A stretch of 64,000 bases of DNA, from contig NADL03000046.1 of assembly GCA_002205965.3 (NCBI GenBank), positions 124,001 to 188,000 of the forward strand. The letters are read 5' to 3'. This document shows, in pieces, positions 45,833 through 56,389 of this stretch; within the stretch, counting starts at the first letter, position 1; every line of letters begins with the position of its first letter. The stretch comes from Kappaphycus alvarezii. Lineage: Eukaryota > Rhodophyta > Florideophyceae > Gigartinales > Solieriaceae. The notes beneath the pieces were generated by a model. The model did no database searches, had not been told where the DNA came from, and saw nothing but the letters and a program-made list of their open reading frames with translations. The translations under genes were made by a program, and so were the position numbers.

Positions 45833-46189
45833 CGCTCGGTGTCGGTGAGGTCGGTTCTCCTGCGAAAGAACTACGGTTAGGGTAGATGCGACGACGTACG
45901 GGACCAGCGGAGTTAAATTTATGCATTAATTAACTATCCCTCCTTTTTTTTCTTCTTTCCCACCTTTGTGCCTCTTTCCCACCTTTTACCTTACCACCTT
46001 TTTATGCCACTAGGGCGAAGTTTCCCAGCAGTTATTTGCTTACCTGTGCACACCAAGTTCCTGCCCTCTGTAACGAGATAGTTTAGGTAGATTAAGCACC
46101 CAGATATCACCGAACGACGCTCTTGCATATACATAAGCGACGCCGCCCGACGAATGACACTGAGCGGGTTGAGGGCCGATTTTTGTAGT
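45833..46189. other. spacer between zinc-finger ORF and leader
   Basis: No ORF with a motif. Runs of CCCACCTTT-like repeats at 45945-46005. Confidence 0.4.
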
Positions 46190-46600
46190 TTAATGTGCGG
46201 TGCGCAGTTGTTCTCGCCTAAAATGGAATCTAGTCAGGCAATGAAGTACTAATACACACAAACCAAGACTCACAGTCTATTCGCTACCCATCTTTCTCTT
46301 TAAGCAGCCTGCGATGCCAGTAACACAGCTCGTAAACGGCGTAGAGAAGTTGGGATGGTAGAGCGGGGTGATTTCTTGACGGATGGACGGTATACTTGTC
46401 TTCCGGGTTGTAATACCGGACCTTGATCAAACTGAATGCTAGAATATTGAAAAGAATCGTTCCACAGAACTTTAGACACAAGGGTGCGATACTAGTGGGT
46501 CAGTAGTGCTAAGTATCCTTTGGAGGTAAGGACATTGACACCAACGGACAACCTTGAAAGTTCCCGTCTGTATATAGACGCCGGAGTCCGCGGGGCCGAG
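46190..46600 (-). repeat. primer site and leader of LTR copy 3
   Basis: Reverse-complement copy of the leaders at 16.5 and 40.1 kb: GTATACTTGTCTTCCGGGTT (about 46391-46410) mirrors AACCCGGAGGACAAGTATAC of copy 2. The primer site, reversed, reads CTCGGCCCCGCGGACTCCGG (46581-46600), more altered than in copies 1 and 2. Confidence 0.65.
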
Positions 46601-47170
46601 TGTTGAGTAAACATCACAAAACGAACACAAAATGGGGTATAATATTAGATAGAGAGGGGAAGCTAAAAGGGAGACCCGCGCGGATTAAACGTGGCTGTAC
46701 CCAACAGTTGCTGATAGCGATGTTTCTGCAAAGGGGAAAGTTGGGAGTTAAGTTCAGAGCCAACACCGAGTGGTTGTTTATTCTGGGGGTCTATAGACCA
46801 GGGAAGTATAAATATACGTAGAGGTCAGAGTTATATACAACGGCGGGCTAGTAGATTCAATGTCAAAAAGTGCTGGAGTCCAAGCTGGAGATAATTAAAG
46901 TCGACACCTGGTCCAATGTGCCTGTCATCTGCGAAAATATCAGGTTCATATTGGGATGCCGAGTTGCCGACTGGCAACCCTCAGATCCTCTCAGGTTGTT
47001 ACAAGATACCCAGAGTAATGGCGGGCGGACAAGTGAAAATTGCCCTTACTGTACAGTACAGTAGCTTCTGGTAGCAGTGTTTGGCCTGTACAGTGAATAA
47101 ACAAATAAAAAAAGATCACCCAAAATCAGCTGTTACGGTGGCAGTACCGTGGAGTGCCAATGTCACTACG
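46601..47170 (-). repeat. gypsy-type LTR, copy 3
   Basis: About 570 bp on the minus strand, ending TTACTCAACA next to the primer site. Shared landmarks: TATATTTATACTTCCCTGG, CCCCTTTGCAGAAACATCGC and GTACAGTAAGGGCAATTTTC. No second LTR of the same orientation follows in the window. Confidence 0.72.
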
Positions 47171-47329
47171 TATCCCCTTCTGAGAACCGAGTAATTTTAT
47201 GGCATCATTATAACTTGTTTCCGCTGCAGGATCAGAATATAAGGCTACTGTAGTAGTAGTACAAATTCTTGCGCACATTCCCGTGGTTTTTCAATATTCA
47301 AATATTCATATTTTCGATACTGTATTACC

Positions 47330-47435
47330 CTTGGGCGAAAACTGATCAGTTGGGAGTGTGTCGAGCTTCTGCGCGGGTAGGCCCAGGTTCGAGTCATGGG
47401 AGTCTCCATTTTTGGGGAGGCCTCCCCAAATATTA
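47330..47435 (+). repeat. SINE-like tRNA relic
   Basis: An A-box-like TGATCAGTTGG (47343-47353) and a B-box-like GGTTCGAGTCA (47386-47396) stand at exactly the spacing found inside tRNA genes (32 bases between). Four of five T-stem pairs form (CCAGG with CATGG). The anticodon arm and acceptor stem do not fold well, so it is not a working tRNA; it fits the head of a tRNA-derived SINE. Next to it TTTGGGGAGGCCTCCCCAAA (47411-47430) is a perfect 20-bp palindrome. Confidence 0.45.
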
Positions 47436-47639
47436 GTCCTAATTCGGGTTTATACACTTTTTCCACGTTCGACAGGTTTTGGACGTACAGTATCGTCCTG
47501 GCACTAACTGTATGTTGCGGCACTTCGAAGCATCTCCGGGAGATTAAAATCACGGAGGGGTAGGCAAATTTAGCCGGACATTAGCGTGGTTGGACGCCGA
47601 ATCGGCGAATAAGTACTTACGGCAACATCACCAAAAGTA

Positions 47640-49890
47640 AGTGAACTCGTTTTGGCAGCCAGCCTTGGTTCCTTTTTCAGCAAAGTTTCAGCCGGCCCTT
47701 AGTTTCTTTACAGCAAAGTCGTTCACACCCGTCGCAAGCTTCCTCGCCTCTTTTTCCAAACGTTTTTTTGGTTGTGCAAGGCCCTCTATGGACACGATAT
47801 CTTCCACCCTATGTTCTGGCGCTCCATCCAAGAAGAGCATGAGCTCCGTTTGATGTCGGGGGAACCTTTTCGTTTCTCGCGGGCTCCCTGGCTTGATGTT
47901 TGCCAGTTTGATGACAAGGAGGGCATGCGAAGGTACATGCCTTGGGAAGGGTCGGGGCTGGTACTACCAGGTGGAATAAACAGGGTTGCGATCATTAGAG
48001 TTGGGGGCGCGGGTTTCGATGCACTCCGCCGACTTGGATACGCGTTATCGCCAATCGAAAGCGGGTAGGTTGTAGCTACTACCTCCCCGGCCGTTCCGTC
48101 GGGGCGAACAGGTTGCACGCTTGGCCGAAAAGTTGAAGTTGCTCAACGACCCTTCTTGGCTTACGCCGATCCTCGCCCGCTGAACTTGTGGTGTACCCGT
48201 TCTCCTGAGGAACATCAGTTTTATGCAGTCTTTGCGTAAGATCGAGGATGGTCCACAACTGAACTGAAATGGGGATTACGGCAGATGTACATGCACAGGC
48301 GGTCCTATGGACCGAACAAGTGTTGTTCCATGATTAAACGCAGTTTGCAGAAGGCAGATATCTCGTTCTGGTCCATCAATGTGCGGTACGAACGGCGTTG
48401 CCGGTCCGAGTTCGGCTGCTTCATCTAGTGGCACCAAACTGAGGCAGAATGCTGGAGACCTTCTACGCTGCGTTCTCGGTACATTGCTTTATACTCCTGG
48501 TGGAAAGAAAAGGAAGTTCTGCGTGGGGTATGGGTCGAGCTTCCTCTAGTGTTTGCATACCGCGGCTCGGACGTTTTTGCGAATTGATTCCTCTGCTTGG
48601 TGGGTTTTACACTGTACCGGTTGGTCCATATCGGTGGCTGCTTCGTCATCGATACTTTTCGGTTTGATAGATCCCTCGTCGAGTCCGTATGCGCTCGATC
48701 GACTTGGTCGGACGATCTGCGAGTTGTCCGTTTTGAGGAAGGGTATGGTGATTGGGCGGTCATAAAGCGAATGGTGTACCAGCAGACTGGACGCGGGTAC
48801 CGCAGCGAAACAGTCAGCGTGGCAGTGATCAAAGTTTTGGGAGGCGGGAGATTTCATATGGTACGACCATTGATCTAACCAGGTAGTTGGTGAGGCAGAG
48901 GCCTGAAATCGCGTGCGAATGGGCAGGAGCGCCCGTTGGGCACGACATTTAGACGTTCGGATGGAGCAAGAAGTCAGGGGCCTGAGGGAAAGGGTATTCT
49001 GCGAGGCGCGGGCCTTTTTCAGACATCGCTTCGTCAGCTCGGCAAGATGAGCCAGCAGAGAGGACCAGGGGGGCTTCTTCTCAAGCAATTCTACGGCAGG
49101 AAATAAACAAAGAACCTCGGAACTCACAGAAAGGTGGGGAGAGATCGTTCGCGTAGGTAATCTTCGCAGGCTCCTAATTGATGCTCTTCGCGGGCAATCT
49201 CAAATGTCAGAGGCCATAATCCTTTTTCTCCTGGGGAGGAATTTCCGCCCTCCAAGCGTTTAAAGTGGGAGGAATTGACAGGTCAGGGATCCGATCTTTT
49301 GTCGTCGAAAGCGGCCAAGAGGGTAAAAGATTCATCGAAAGGGACACGAAGATGCTATGGAAACGCGAGAAAAGGAAGTGCAGCTCGCAGTTCGAGCTTG
49401 TCAATATGTGCTTAGCTCTTTCCTAGTTCGGGCCCGCAGGGAGTGGAACCCTAATCCCTGCCTTTGTGCCCCGCGATACTAAAAGGGAAATCCAAAAGGT
49501 GGAAACAATGCATCGTCGTGGTGATATCATTTCATTCCTCAGGTAATAAATACGGACCGGTGGGGATCACGAGACGGCCTAGATGTAGTGAAGAAATTCC
49601 TGGATTCCACCCTACCACCTCCAGGGGGGAGTTGGGCTAGCACAGGACCACAGTTGATAGGCCAACTATACCGTATCATCATCGATGCCAGCCAGAATAA
49701 TCAATGGAGAGGATGCAACAGTTCTTTCTATACTCTAGGGTTCCCAGGTTCACCCTTCAGATCGGGTGTTCTTTTCGGCAGAAACTTTGGCTGTAATTCA
49801 TTGCTTCGTCATTCAAGTAGTCAGAGCTTCCGTTTGTCCTCTCTTGTGGTCAGTGAGAGGGATGTGTCGCAGTTTTTTCGCGCTTTGTAG
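47640..49890 (+). pseudogene. unrecognised coding-like stretch, broken
   Basis: A plus-strand series of open pieces with protein-like text: ALYGHDIFHPMFWRSIQEEH and GVGGAGFDALRRLGY-like text at 47772-48068, VRFEEGYGDWAVIKRMVYQQ (about 48718-48777), RERVFCEARAFFRHRF (about 48987-49032), and SWASTGPQLIGQLYRIIIDA with NNQWRGCNSSFYTLGFPGSP (about 49632-49760). Frame changes and stops separate them. No family recognised. A long minus-strand ORF (48425-49127, 193 codons) overlaps but reads as low-complexity Ser/Arg text and I take it as the shadow. The last piece ends close to the copia 2 insertion site (49975). Confidence 0.35.
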
Positions 49891-49979
49891 AGGACATTGA
49901 GCAAAAAGCAATGGGCGAACGGGTCAACCTTCAACGACACTGCCCTCTATCGATAGATAGTCAGTAAAATGGGCGAATC

Positions 49980-50419
49980 TGATGGACAAGACGAGAGAGG
50001 GGGAACGAGGGAGCCAGACAGGAGTGAGGGAGACAGCGGGAGAGCAGTAGAGAGAAGAGAGAGAAGGGCGGTAAGAATGGGGGACCGAGATAGAGAGATG
50101 AGAGAGGAGAAAGTGGTAAGGAACTTTACTCAGGTAGAAGATAGAGAGAGACGGGGCTTATATAGACTTTAAGGCAAGTCGACTGATGCTTTCTGTTGAT
50201 CGAAGGAAGTTTCCAGAAGACATGTAGACGACGGTGAGTGTCTAACCCTAAACTTGCTTGATCTGATCTAAAGTAGATCAGCTCAGCTTACAGCACTGTA
50301 CAGTACATAAACATAACGGTCAAGTTCTAGGTTAAACGGTAAAGTACAGTAATAACTGTAAGCATCTTTGCGAGTTGTCAGCTGTCAGAAAAAGGCAAAG
50401 AAGTGAAATTACACTAACA
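49980..50419 (-). repeat. 3' LTR of copia element 2
   Basis: 440 bp, TGATGGACAAGACGAG to TTACACTAACA. The element side begins CGCCCCCTC (50420-50428), which on the minus strand is a GAGGGGGCG purine tract, the second-strand primer site of LTR elements. Confidence 0.88.
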
Positions 50420-50499
50420 CGCCCCCTCAAACTAGAACTGACCTCAGCAGCGCCCCTCGATCTGAAAAAAATAAATACTAACTTGAAATACAGGAGGAG

Positions 50500-51970
50500 A
50501 AGTTCCCAACTCACTTCGAAACTTCACAAACTTGACGTGCAGCAAAGTTTTTTGCTAGAAGGTCCGAGACTTGGTCTTCGGTTCGACAGTGAGTAACAGA
50601 TATCTGTTTGGACGACACAGCTTCACGAACGAAATTATACCTAATATCAATGTGCTTGTTCCTTTCATTGATTGATCCGTTCTGGGAAGAGCTAATTTCG
50701 CCTGAGTTGTCAACCGATATCCTAATACGAGTAGGCATTTCTCATTAATCAAACTGCACAGAAGGTTTGACAACCAAATAGCTTCTTTGGAGGCAGCGCA
50801 CAGAGATGTACTCTACTTCGCAGGACGACAGCGCGCCACATCCTTGCTTCCTGGAGCTCCATTAGATAGGTCCACCAGACATCATGAACACGAAGCTTTC
50901 GGTAGACTTGCGAGTAGAGTGGCAGCCAGCCCAGTCAGAGTCACTGAATCCAGTGATGTTGTGAGATGAAGACGGACCGTAACGAATTCCAAGAGTTGTA
51001 GATCCGTTAAAATAGCGATACGCACGTTGGACAGCATTCCAGTGAGTGACCATCGGCTTTTCGCAGAACTGCGACAGCTTGCCTACAGCGAATCCAATAT
51101 CTAGACGAGTTATATCATCAAGTACATGAGACTGCCTATTGCAGAGCGATATGGTACTGATGAAGGAAATTCTTGACCATTAGTTCCGTCCTTGTTGGAA
51201 TTTCTTTGGACTATTTAAGTATCGACAGGTTTTGAGTCCGCCATTTGGAACCTTTCCAAGATCTTGTCTGTTTATATCGATTACGAAAGATGCAGCGTTC
51301 TCTCAGAGCGATTTCTCTGCCTTTGAATACCAAGGAATTCCTGGACAGGACCTAAGTCTTTCATTTGAATCTCTTCTTCAGTTCTACCTTGAAATTGTTG
51401 AGCATATTTCGACTGCTTCCTGAAATGAGGAGATCATCAACATATAGTATTATCATACAGAACATATTCTCCTTCCGTTAGACATAAAGACATGGATCGT
51501 GCGGGTTGCTGACAAAGTTGAGTTGCAAAGTCAGAAATGCATCTATTTTTGCATACCATTGGCGAGGATCCTGCTTCAATCCATACAGGGCCGTCATAAG
51601 TCGACAGACGAGATTGGGCTTGTTTGGATCTCGGAACCAGCTAGAGTCTCCATGAATATTTCCTCGCCCAATTCACCGTTCAGAAACGCGGTTACTACGG
51701 CATCTGATCGCATTCCATATCTAACAGATTTTTCAAGCAGAGGAACATTCGTACAACAGCAATAGAAACAACAGGTCCATACTTATCTGTGTCTTAGTCC
51801 GGGAACTTGTCTGAATCCTTTAGCGACGATACGAACCTTAGGACCGAAGTCGAGTTTGATACGATAAACGTAGCGACATGTAATCACGTGCATTACTGGT
51901 TTTCTTGGGACTAGATCGAAGGTTCTATTCTCACGGATAGAATATTCTTCCTTTTTGATCCCTGGCATCC
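50500..51970 (-). pseudogene. copia 2 reverse transcriptase and RNase H
   Basis: RT: ENRTFDLVPRKPVMHVITCR (about 51930-51870), YVYRIKLDFGPKVRIVAKGF (about 51872-51812), and the catalytic ILYVDDLLIS (about 51453-51425). RNase H: AYRYFNGSTTLGIRY (about 51025-50980), GFSDSDWAGCHSTRKST (about 50955-50905) and HIDIRYNFVREAV (about 50660-50620), ending with the TEDQVSDLLAK motif (about 50585-50550) typical of the copia C-terminus. Split among frames. Confidence 0.8.
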
Positions 51971-52330
51971 AAAAATCAATGTTTTATGCAGAAGTAGCTT
52001 CTTCGTATGTTGCAGGAACACCTGTTGAGAGCAGTGCAGTTTCTGCGACAAGTGACACATTTGAAGGTGAGTTAGAACGACACAGCGGATGGGCTTCTTT
52101 GAGATCCGAGAGGAACGACGAGGAGCTACTGAATGGGCCTCTTCAGATAAGAGTAAATTTTCTCCACCGGCAGTGGACTCTTCAGAATCTTCGTTTTCGT
52201 CAGCGGAATTCTGTACTTCGAAAAAACTCTTCAGAGGGAGATTTATCTTCATCGGAGGAAATTTTTTGGTCGTGTTTTCTATTCGGTAGCTCACAGGTGA
52301 CTTCAGGCTGTGTACAAGTTGCGGTTTCAT
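51911..52330 (-). pseudogene. copia 2 integrase-RT linker
   Basis: Acidic then basic linker with ENEDSEESTAGGENLLLSEE and the typical RRSSRISKKPIR signature near 52095-52060, which precedes the RT in most copia polyproteins. Confidence 0.65.
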
Positions 52331-52675
52331 TGAAAATTACATCTCTGGATATTACCATTCTTTCTGAGCCGATATCCACAGCTCATATCCTTGCTCTGAG
52401 AGGAGTACCCATCATAAGGGCTTCAAGAGATCTGGGATCCAACTTCTTGAGTTTGTTCTTTGGCAAGACATACCAGCACTGTGCACCAAATACCCGCATG
52501 TGAAATATGTCAGGGGCAATGCCGTTCCAGTAGTGTAAGGAGTGGTGCTCTCTGGCAAGAGCTTGAAGTAACGCGATTCAGAAATAGACAGCCGTGGAAA
52601 GTGCTTCAGCCCAGAAATGCTTTGGAAGACCCTTGTGGTGTAACATCGAACGGACCAGATTGAGAAGGGTTCGAT

Positions 52676-53370
52676 TCATCCGTTCTGCAGTCCCGTTTTG
52701 CTGGGGGTGTGAGCCACAGTGAGCTGATGTTGTATGCCGTTCTCCTTTAGGAAGTTCTTGAACTCGGTTGAGAGGTACTCTCCGCCATTGTCAGACCGTA
52801 AAGCCTTAATGAGAAGCTTATCTTCATCCAATGGAGTTTTCATTTCAGGAAACTCATGGACTTGGAGATGTTTCAGAGACTGGCTAGTGTGTTTCTCCGC
52901 AAAGGCTTTGTAGTTTTCAAAGCAATCTATCACCTTTGACTTGTGGCTCATAGGATACACAACCGTCCACTTGGAGTAGTCGTCGATGAATGATACAAAA
53001 TACCTAGCCCCTCCCAGAGAAGGAGTTTCAACCGGTCCCAAGACATCAGAATGAACCAGTTCTAGAGGTTTTGCCGAACGGCTTTGTCTTTTCTTCGGGA
53101 TTGGGGCACGGTGGGATTTACCAAGTATGCAGCCGACGCAAACATCATCTTCCTCGTTTCCTTGTGAAATTTTACACCTTTCACGACACCGCTTTTATTG
53201 ACTTGATTCCGGGAGCATGTATGTGCGCCAATCTCTGATGCCAGATTGAAATTGGGCATATCAAGGAAACTTGAGATCCCGTCTGTGGCTTTAGTGCAGG
53301 CTTGGTGACATCCAAGGAGTATAGGCCATTAGTGAGCGTACCCGTCGCCACAAGAGTAGAGTCCAATGAC
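52676..53370 (-). pseudogene. copia 2 integrase
   Basis: Zinc-binding start WHQRLAHIHAPGIKSIKA (about 53240-53185), then a GxxHRAP-like segment with PQSRRKDKA (about 53100), and the core: GPVETPSLGGARYFVSFIDD (about 53038-52980; first D), [13 protein letters not shown]-like [20 protein letters not shown] (about 52805-52745; second D) and [15 protein letters not shown] (about 52720-52676), the stretch that leads to the catalytic E. Confidence 0.8.
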
Positions 53371-53528
53371 GAACAAGGGTGACTGTATCGTTATTAAAGC
53401 GCGTCTCAATTCCAAGCTTTGCCATGACAGATACGGAGAGCAGTTGGTAGCGAAGGTCTGGAACGTGTAATACGTTTTTCATTACACACTTGACAGTTTC
53501 TCCCTTCCGTCGTAACGTGAGAGCAACG

Positions 53529-53909
53529 TCACCGGAGCCAATAATCATAGCCTAGAATCTGCCCAAGGTCGAGAGTTGAAGGGGACGCGAGAAGGTGATA
53601 ACTTGTGAAAGCTGAGCGGTCGTAAGTGACATGCGAGGTACATCCTGAATCGATGATCCATTGCATAGATGAGAGAGGAGGGCCTCCGGTAGATTGAAGT
53701 GCTACTTGTTGTGCAGGGGAAGTCGACGCAAAGAGACAAACGACATCTGGGTGTTCGGTAGTTTCAGCAACCTGTGGCATTGAGGGATTTTCCTCCACTT
53801 CTCTAGCCTTATCAAGATGAGCTCTAGCTGGATGACCTCTGGGAGCGAGATGAGGGAACTTCTTGTAGCATCGGTTGCTATCACGATGCCTGCCGCAGTG
53901 TATGCACAT
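53529..53909 (-). pseudogene. copia 2 gag knuckle and protease
   Basis: MCIHCGRHRDSNRCYKKFPH (about 53909-53850) is a zinc-knuckle segment. The protease active site follows in WIIDSGCTSHVTYDRSAF (about 53660-53607), with the DSG motif and the C-T/S-x-H typical of copia proteases. DVALTLRRKGETVKCVMKNV (about 53535-53475) continues the protease. Confidence 0.75.
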
Positions 53910-54568
53910 TTCTGCGGAAGTTCCTGTTCGAGGCTTGGAAGACTGGGTCCCAGGAGTGCAGCCGTCTCAGCGACTTTGAGTGCGTCTTGATCTCGTGATC
54001 AGATGCTCTTCTTGGACATCTACTCTGTACAAATTCGAACGAAAGCTTGCCATCTTCGATATTGGAAGCATCAAGGGCTGATATGAGGCTGTCAAAGCGA
54101 TCGGGCAAGCCATTGAGGAAGGCCATGGCCATTTCGCTGTCCTCGACATACACAGACATGGATTTTAGAGTGGCCGCAAGTTGGCGAATACGGGCAGCAA
54201 ATAGTAGAACTTTCTCATTTGGGTGCATCTGTGCGGTATAGAAGCGACGTCTTGCGGCGAGCTTGTTTAGCAGAGTATGCTTTTCGAAAATATCACAAAT
54301 GAGTTTCCACATTTTCTTGGCCGTGGTGGCATGTTGAACCTGCTCAAGGTGAGCATCTGAAAGTGTGAGTCCAATGATGGCTCTTGCCTTGGCATCTGCC
54401 TTTTGCCATGCGGAGTGAGTTGGAAGATGCTTCCGGTGGATCAAGTGTAAGATGATTGTCAACCTCCCTGAGAGATAGGATGAGTTGAATTCGAGCTTTC
54501 CAAATGTGAAAGTTATCATCACGGAGCTTCTCGAGATTATCAATACGAGGTCCGGCAGAGGAGTCCAT
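53881..54568 (-). pseudogene. copia 2 gag (UBN2-type capsid)
   Basis: Start taken at ATG 54568 (MDSSAGPRIDNLEKLRDDNF), where KLRDDNFHIWKARI matches the 'kL.G.Ny..W...m' opening of copia gag. The capsid body follows: WQKADAKARAIIGLTLSDAH (about 54405-54345), HATTAKKMWKLICDIFEKH (about 54335-54280), LLNKLAARRRFYTAQMHPNE (about 54275-54215) and FLNGLPDRFDSLISALDASN (about 54122-54065). This is the UBN2/retrotran-gag fold. The frame changes. Confidence 0.78.
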
Positions 54569-54600
54569 GATGAGTATAATGGGACCAAGTGAATCAAAAT

Positions 54601-55010
54601 TTAATTTTTGTGTTTGTGGTCAATGTGTTTGTTGCGGTCGTGTCTAGTTTGGAAGACGCGGTTACAGTGGGCACAAGGAGTAATAGCCGACTTCCGCTCA
54701 GATCTGTTGCGGCACTTCCTACCACCTCTGTGCTGAGCAAGTTGCTTCGGACCCGATACTTTGAGCTGACAGAGATCACAGGTGAGGAAAGAAGACTTGG
54801 GTTCCGAAACAAAGGGTATTATAGGTGCCACAGGAGGTGGGGAGAAGGTACAGTGGACGAAGAAGTGGAGCCGGAGAGAGGGGTTCGACAGTAAGCGGAG
54901 TCGGATTCTTAACGCTGGAGGGTCAGCAGAAGAGGCGGCACCGCAGGCGATAAAGGAGACTGGGTGAGAGTGACTGGAGCAGGAGCTGGAGGTGTCGGAG
55001 GTGCTGGAGT
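54601..55010 (-). pseudogene. extra zinc-finger ORF ahead of gag in copia 2
   Basis: On the minus strand, open from about 55010 down to a stop at 54601, 33 bp before the gag ATG. It ends with two C2H2 fingers: LTCDLCQLKVSGPKQLAQHR (about 54787-54730; U1-type, C-X2-C...H), then CAHCNRVFQTRHDRNKHIDH (about 54672-54613; classical C-X2-C-X12-H-X4-H). The part before is Ser/Thr- and Pro-rich; another frame of the same stretch is also Pro-rich. Copia elements do not normally carry C2H2 fingers here. It may be a captured host fragment or a family-specific extra gene. Confidence 0.6.
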
Positions 55011-55011
55011 A

Positions 55012-55896
55012 GGAGAGATCAAGTTAATAACTTGAACTGGGGAGCTACGTTTGTAACTGGTTTCTTCTGACCCTTTGGTTTCGACACACGGCTAGAGACG
55101 GGTAGAGGCTTTGAGCGGAGCTTGACTGGATTATTGGAGTTGTTTCCGATTGCGGCCTTTTCTTTGTACCCAATGCCAAGATGTGTTGAAGAAAACCTTC
55201 TTCTTGGGAGAGATAATCTTCTTGTGAGAGTGAGAAGGGAGTGAAACGACGTCCGGAGTGGTTGCAGTGGAGGTTATATCACCGCCTTCACCGTCAGACT
55301 CAATAGCGGAGTCGTCGATGAAACGGCACTTCGGGCGAAGCTGCGGCTTCTCGGATCGGGCGGGGCTTGAAGGGTCTAATGAGTCGTCGTCGGAAGTGAA
55401 ATTGATACGGCGGACGACAGGGTCGTCTGAGAGATCTTGATTCCTCGAAGGAAGACGGAGCGGCAGATGACCACTGGAGGCAGGACGTTGCGAGGTTAGG
55501 CGAAGGCTGAGGAAGAAGCGTGAAAGATATAAGGAAGCAAGAGGTTTCGAGGAGATTTGGACTTACTGTTGAAACTAGACACGGCTGTGAAACAAACCGA
55601 GGTATGTGACACAGAGACGAGGCGAGTAGCAACGAGGAGTCGGGCCGCAAAATGGACTTTGTTCTGTGGTGCGGGATGAAGAACGACGACGGGCCGCAAA
55701 AACCAACCAAATAGGTAGTGCAGAGACGACGGGCGTTGGACAGGCCACAAGACAGAAGGTCAGTAGATAGTGCAGAGACGACAAAGAAGTCAGATCAAAC
55801 CTTAGGTGCTTTTTGGAGCTCTGTGTTTTCCTCCCTAGAGGTAGTTTGCGTCGAACAGAGCGCGAAAGAGATAAGTCGGTGTGCAGCGCTAGCGGC
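55012..55896 (-). other. remaining leader between 5' LTR and zinc-finger ORF of copia 2
   Basis: About 880 bp. It contains minus-strand ORFs (e.g. 55710-55300, 136 codons, basic, Ser/Pro-rich with FHFRRRLIRPFKPRPIREAA) that could belong to the extra gene. Nothing recognised. For a copia element the leader is unusually long. Confidence 0.45.
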
Positions 55897-55910
55897 CTGG
55901 GCCCATAACC
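55897..55910 (-). promoter_or_regulatory. primer-binding site: half-tRNA initiator Met
   Basis: On the plus strand CTGGGCCCATAACC abuts the LTR end at 55911. This string is the anticodon-arm sequence of eukaryotic initiator tRNA-Met (loop with CAT). On the element strand the site is thus complementary to the inside of that tRNA and not to its 3' end. Priming from a cleaved half-tRNA-iMet is known for Drosophila copia. Confidence 0.75.
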
Positions 55911-56341
55911 TGATGGACAGAACGAGAGAGCGGAGCGAGGGAGCCAGAGAGGAGTGAGGAGAGAGCAGGAGAGAGGACAGAGAGAGAGAAGGGCAGTAAG
56001 AGTGAGGACCGAGATAGAGAGATGAGAGAGGAGAAAGGTGGTAAGGAACTTTACTCAGGTAGAAGATGAGAGAGACCGGGGCTTATAAAGACTTAAGGCG
56101 AGTCGACTGATGCTTCTGTTGATCGAAGGAAGTTTCCAGAAGACATGTAGACGACGGTGAGTGTCTAACGCTAAACTTGCTTGAGCTTATCTAAAGTAGA
56201 TCAGCTCAGCTTACAGCACTGTACAGTGCATAAACATAACGGCAAGTTCTTGGTTGAACGGCAAATTACAGTAATAACTGCAAGCCTATTTGCGAGTTGT
56301 CATCTGTCAGATAAAGTCAAAGAAGTGAAATTACACTAACA
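55911..56341 (-). repeat. 5' LTR of copia element 2
   Basis: 431 bp, TGATGGACAGAACGAGAGAG to TTACACTAACA, with the palindrome GCACTGTACAGTGC at about 56216-56229. Followed by GAATC (56342-56346), the target duplication. GA-rich first 130 bp. Confidence 0.88.
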
Positions 56342-56389
56342 GAATCACACCGATAGTAGGTAATTCAAAGCCACAGTTTTCAACAATGC

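Larger units (their letters stand above)
49975..56346 (-). mobile_element. Ty1/copia element 2, full-length structure, broken
   Basis: A 6.36-kb copia fossil on the minus strand with both LTRs (49980-50419 and 55911-56341), a primer site, gag, protease, integrase, RT and RNase H in copia order. Target duplication GAATC at 49975-49979 and 56342-56346 is exact. The LTRs are about 90% alike by eye, so the insertion is fairly old. Between 5' LTR and gag is an unusual 1.3-kb region with a zinc-finger ORF. Around ten breaks or more. Confidence 0.9.

Noticed and set aside
48425-49127. 193-codon minus-strand ORF, the longest single frame in its area
   Set aside because: Low-complexity Ser/Arg/Pro text; the plus-strand frames over the same bases look more protein-like and continue a series of open pieces on both sides.
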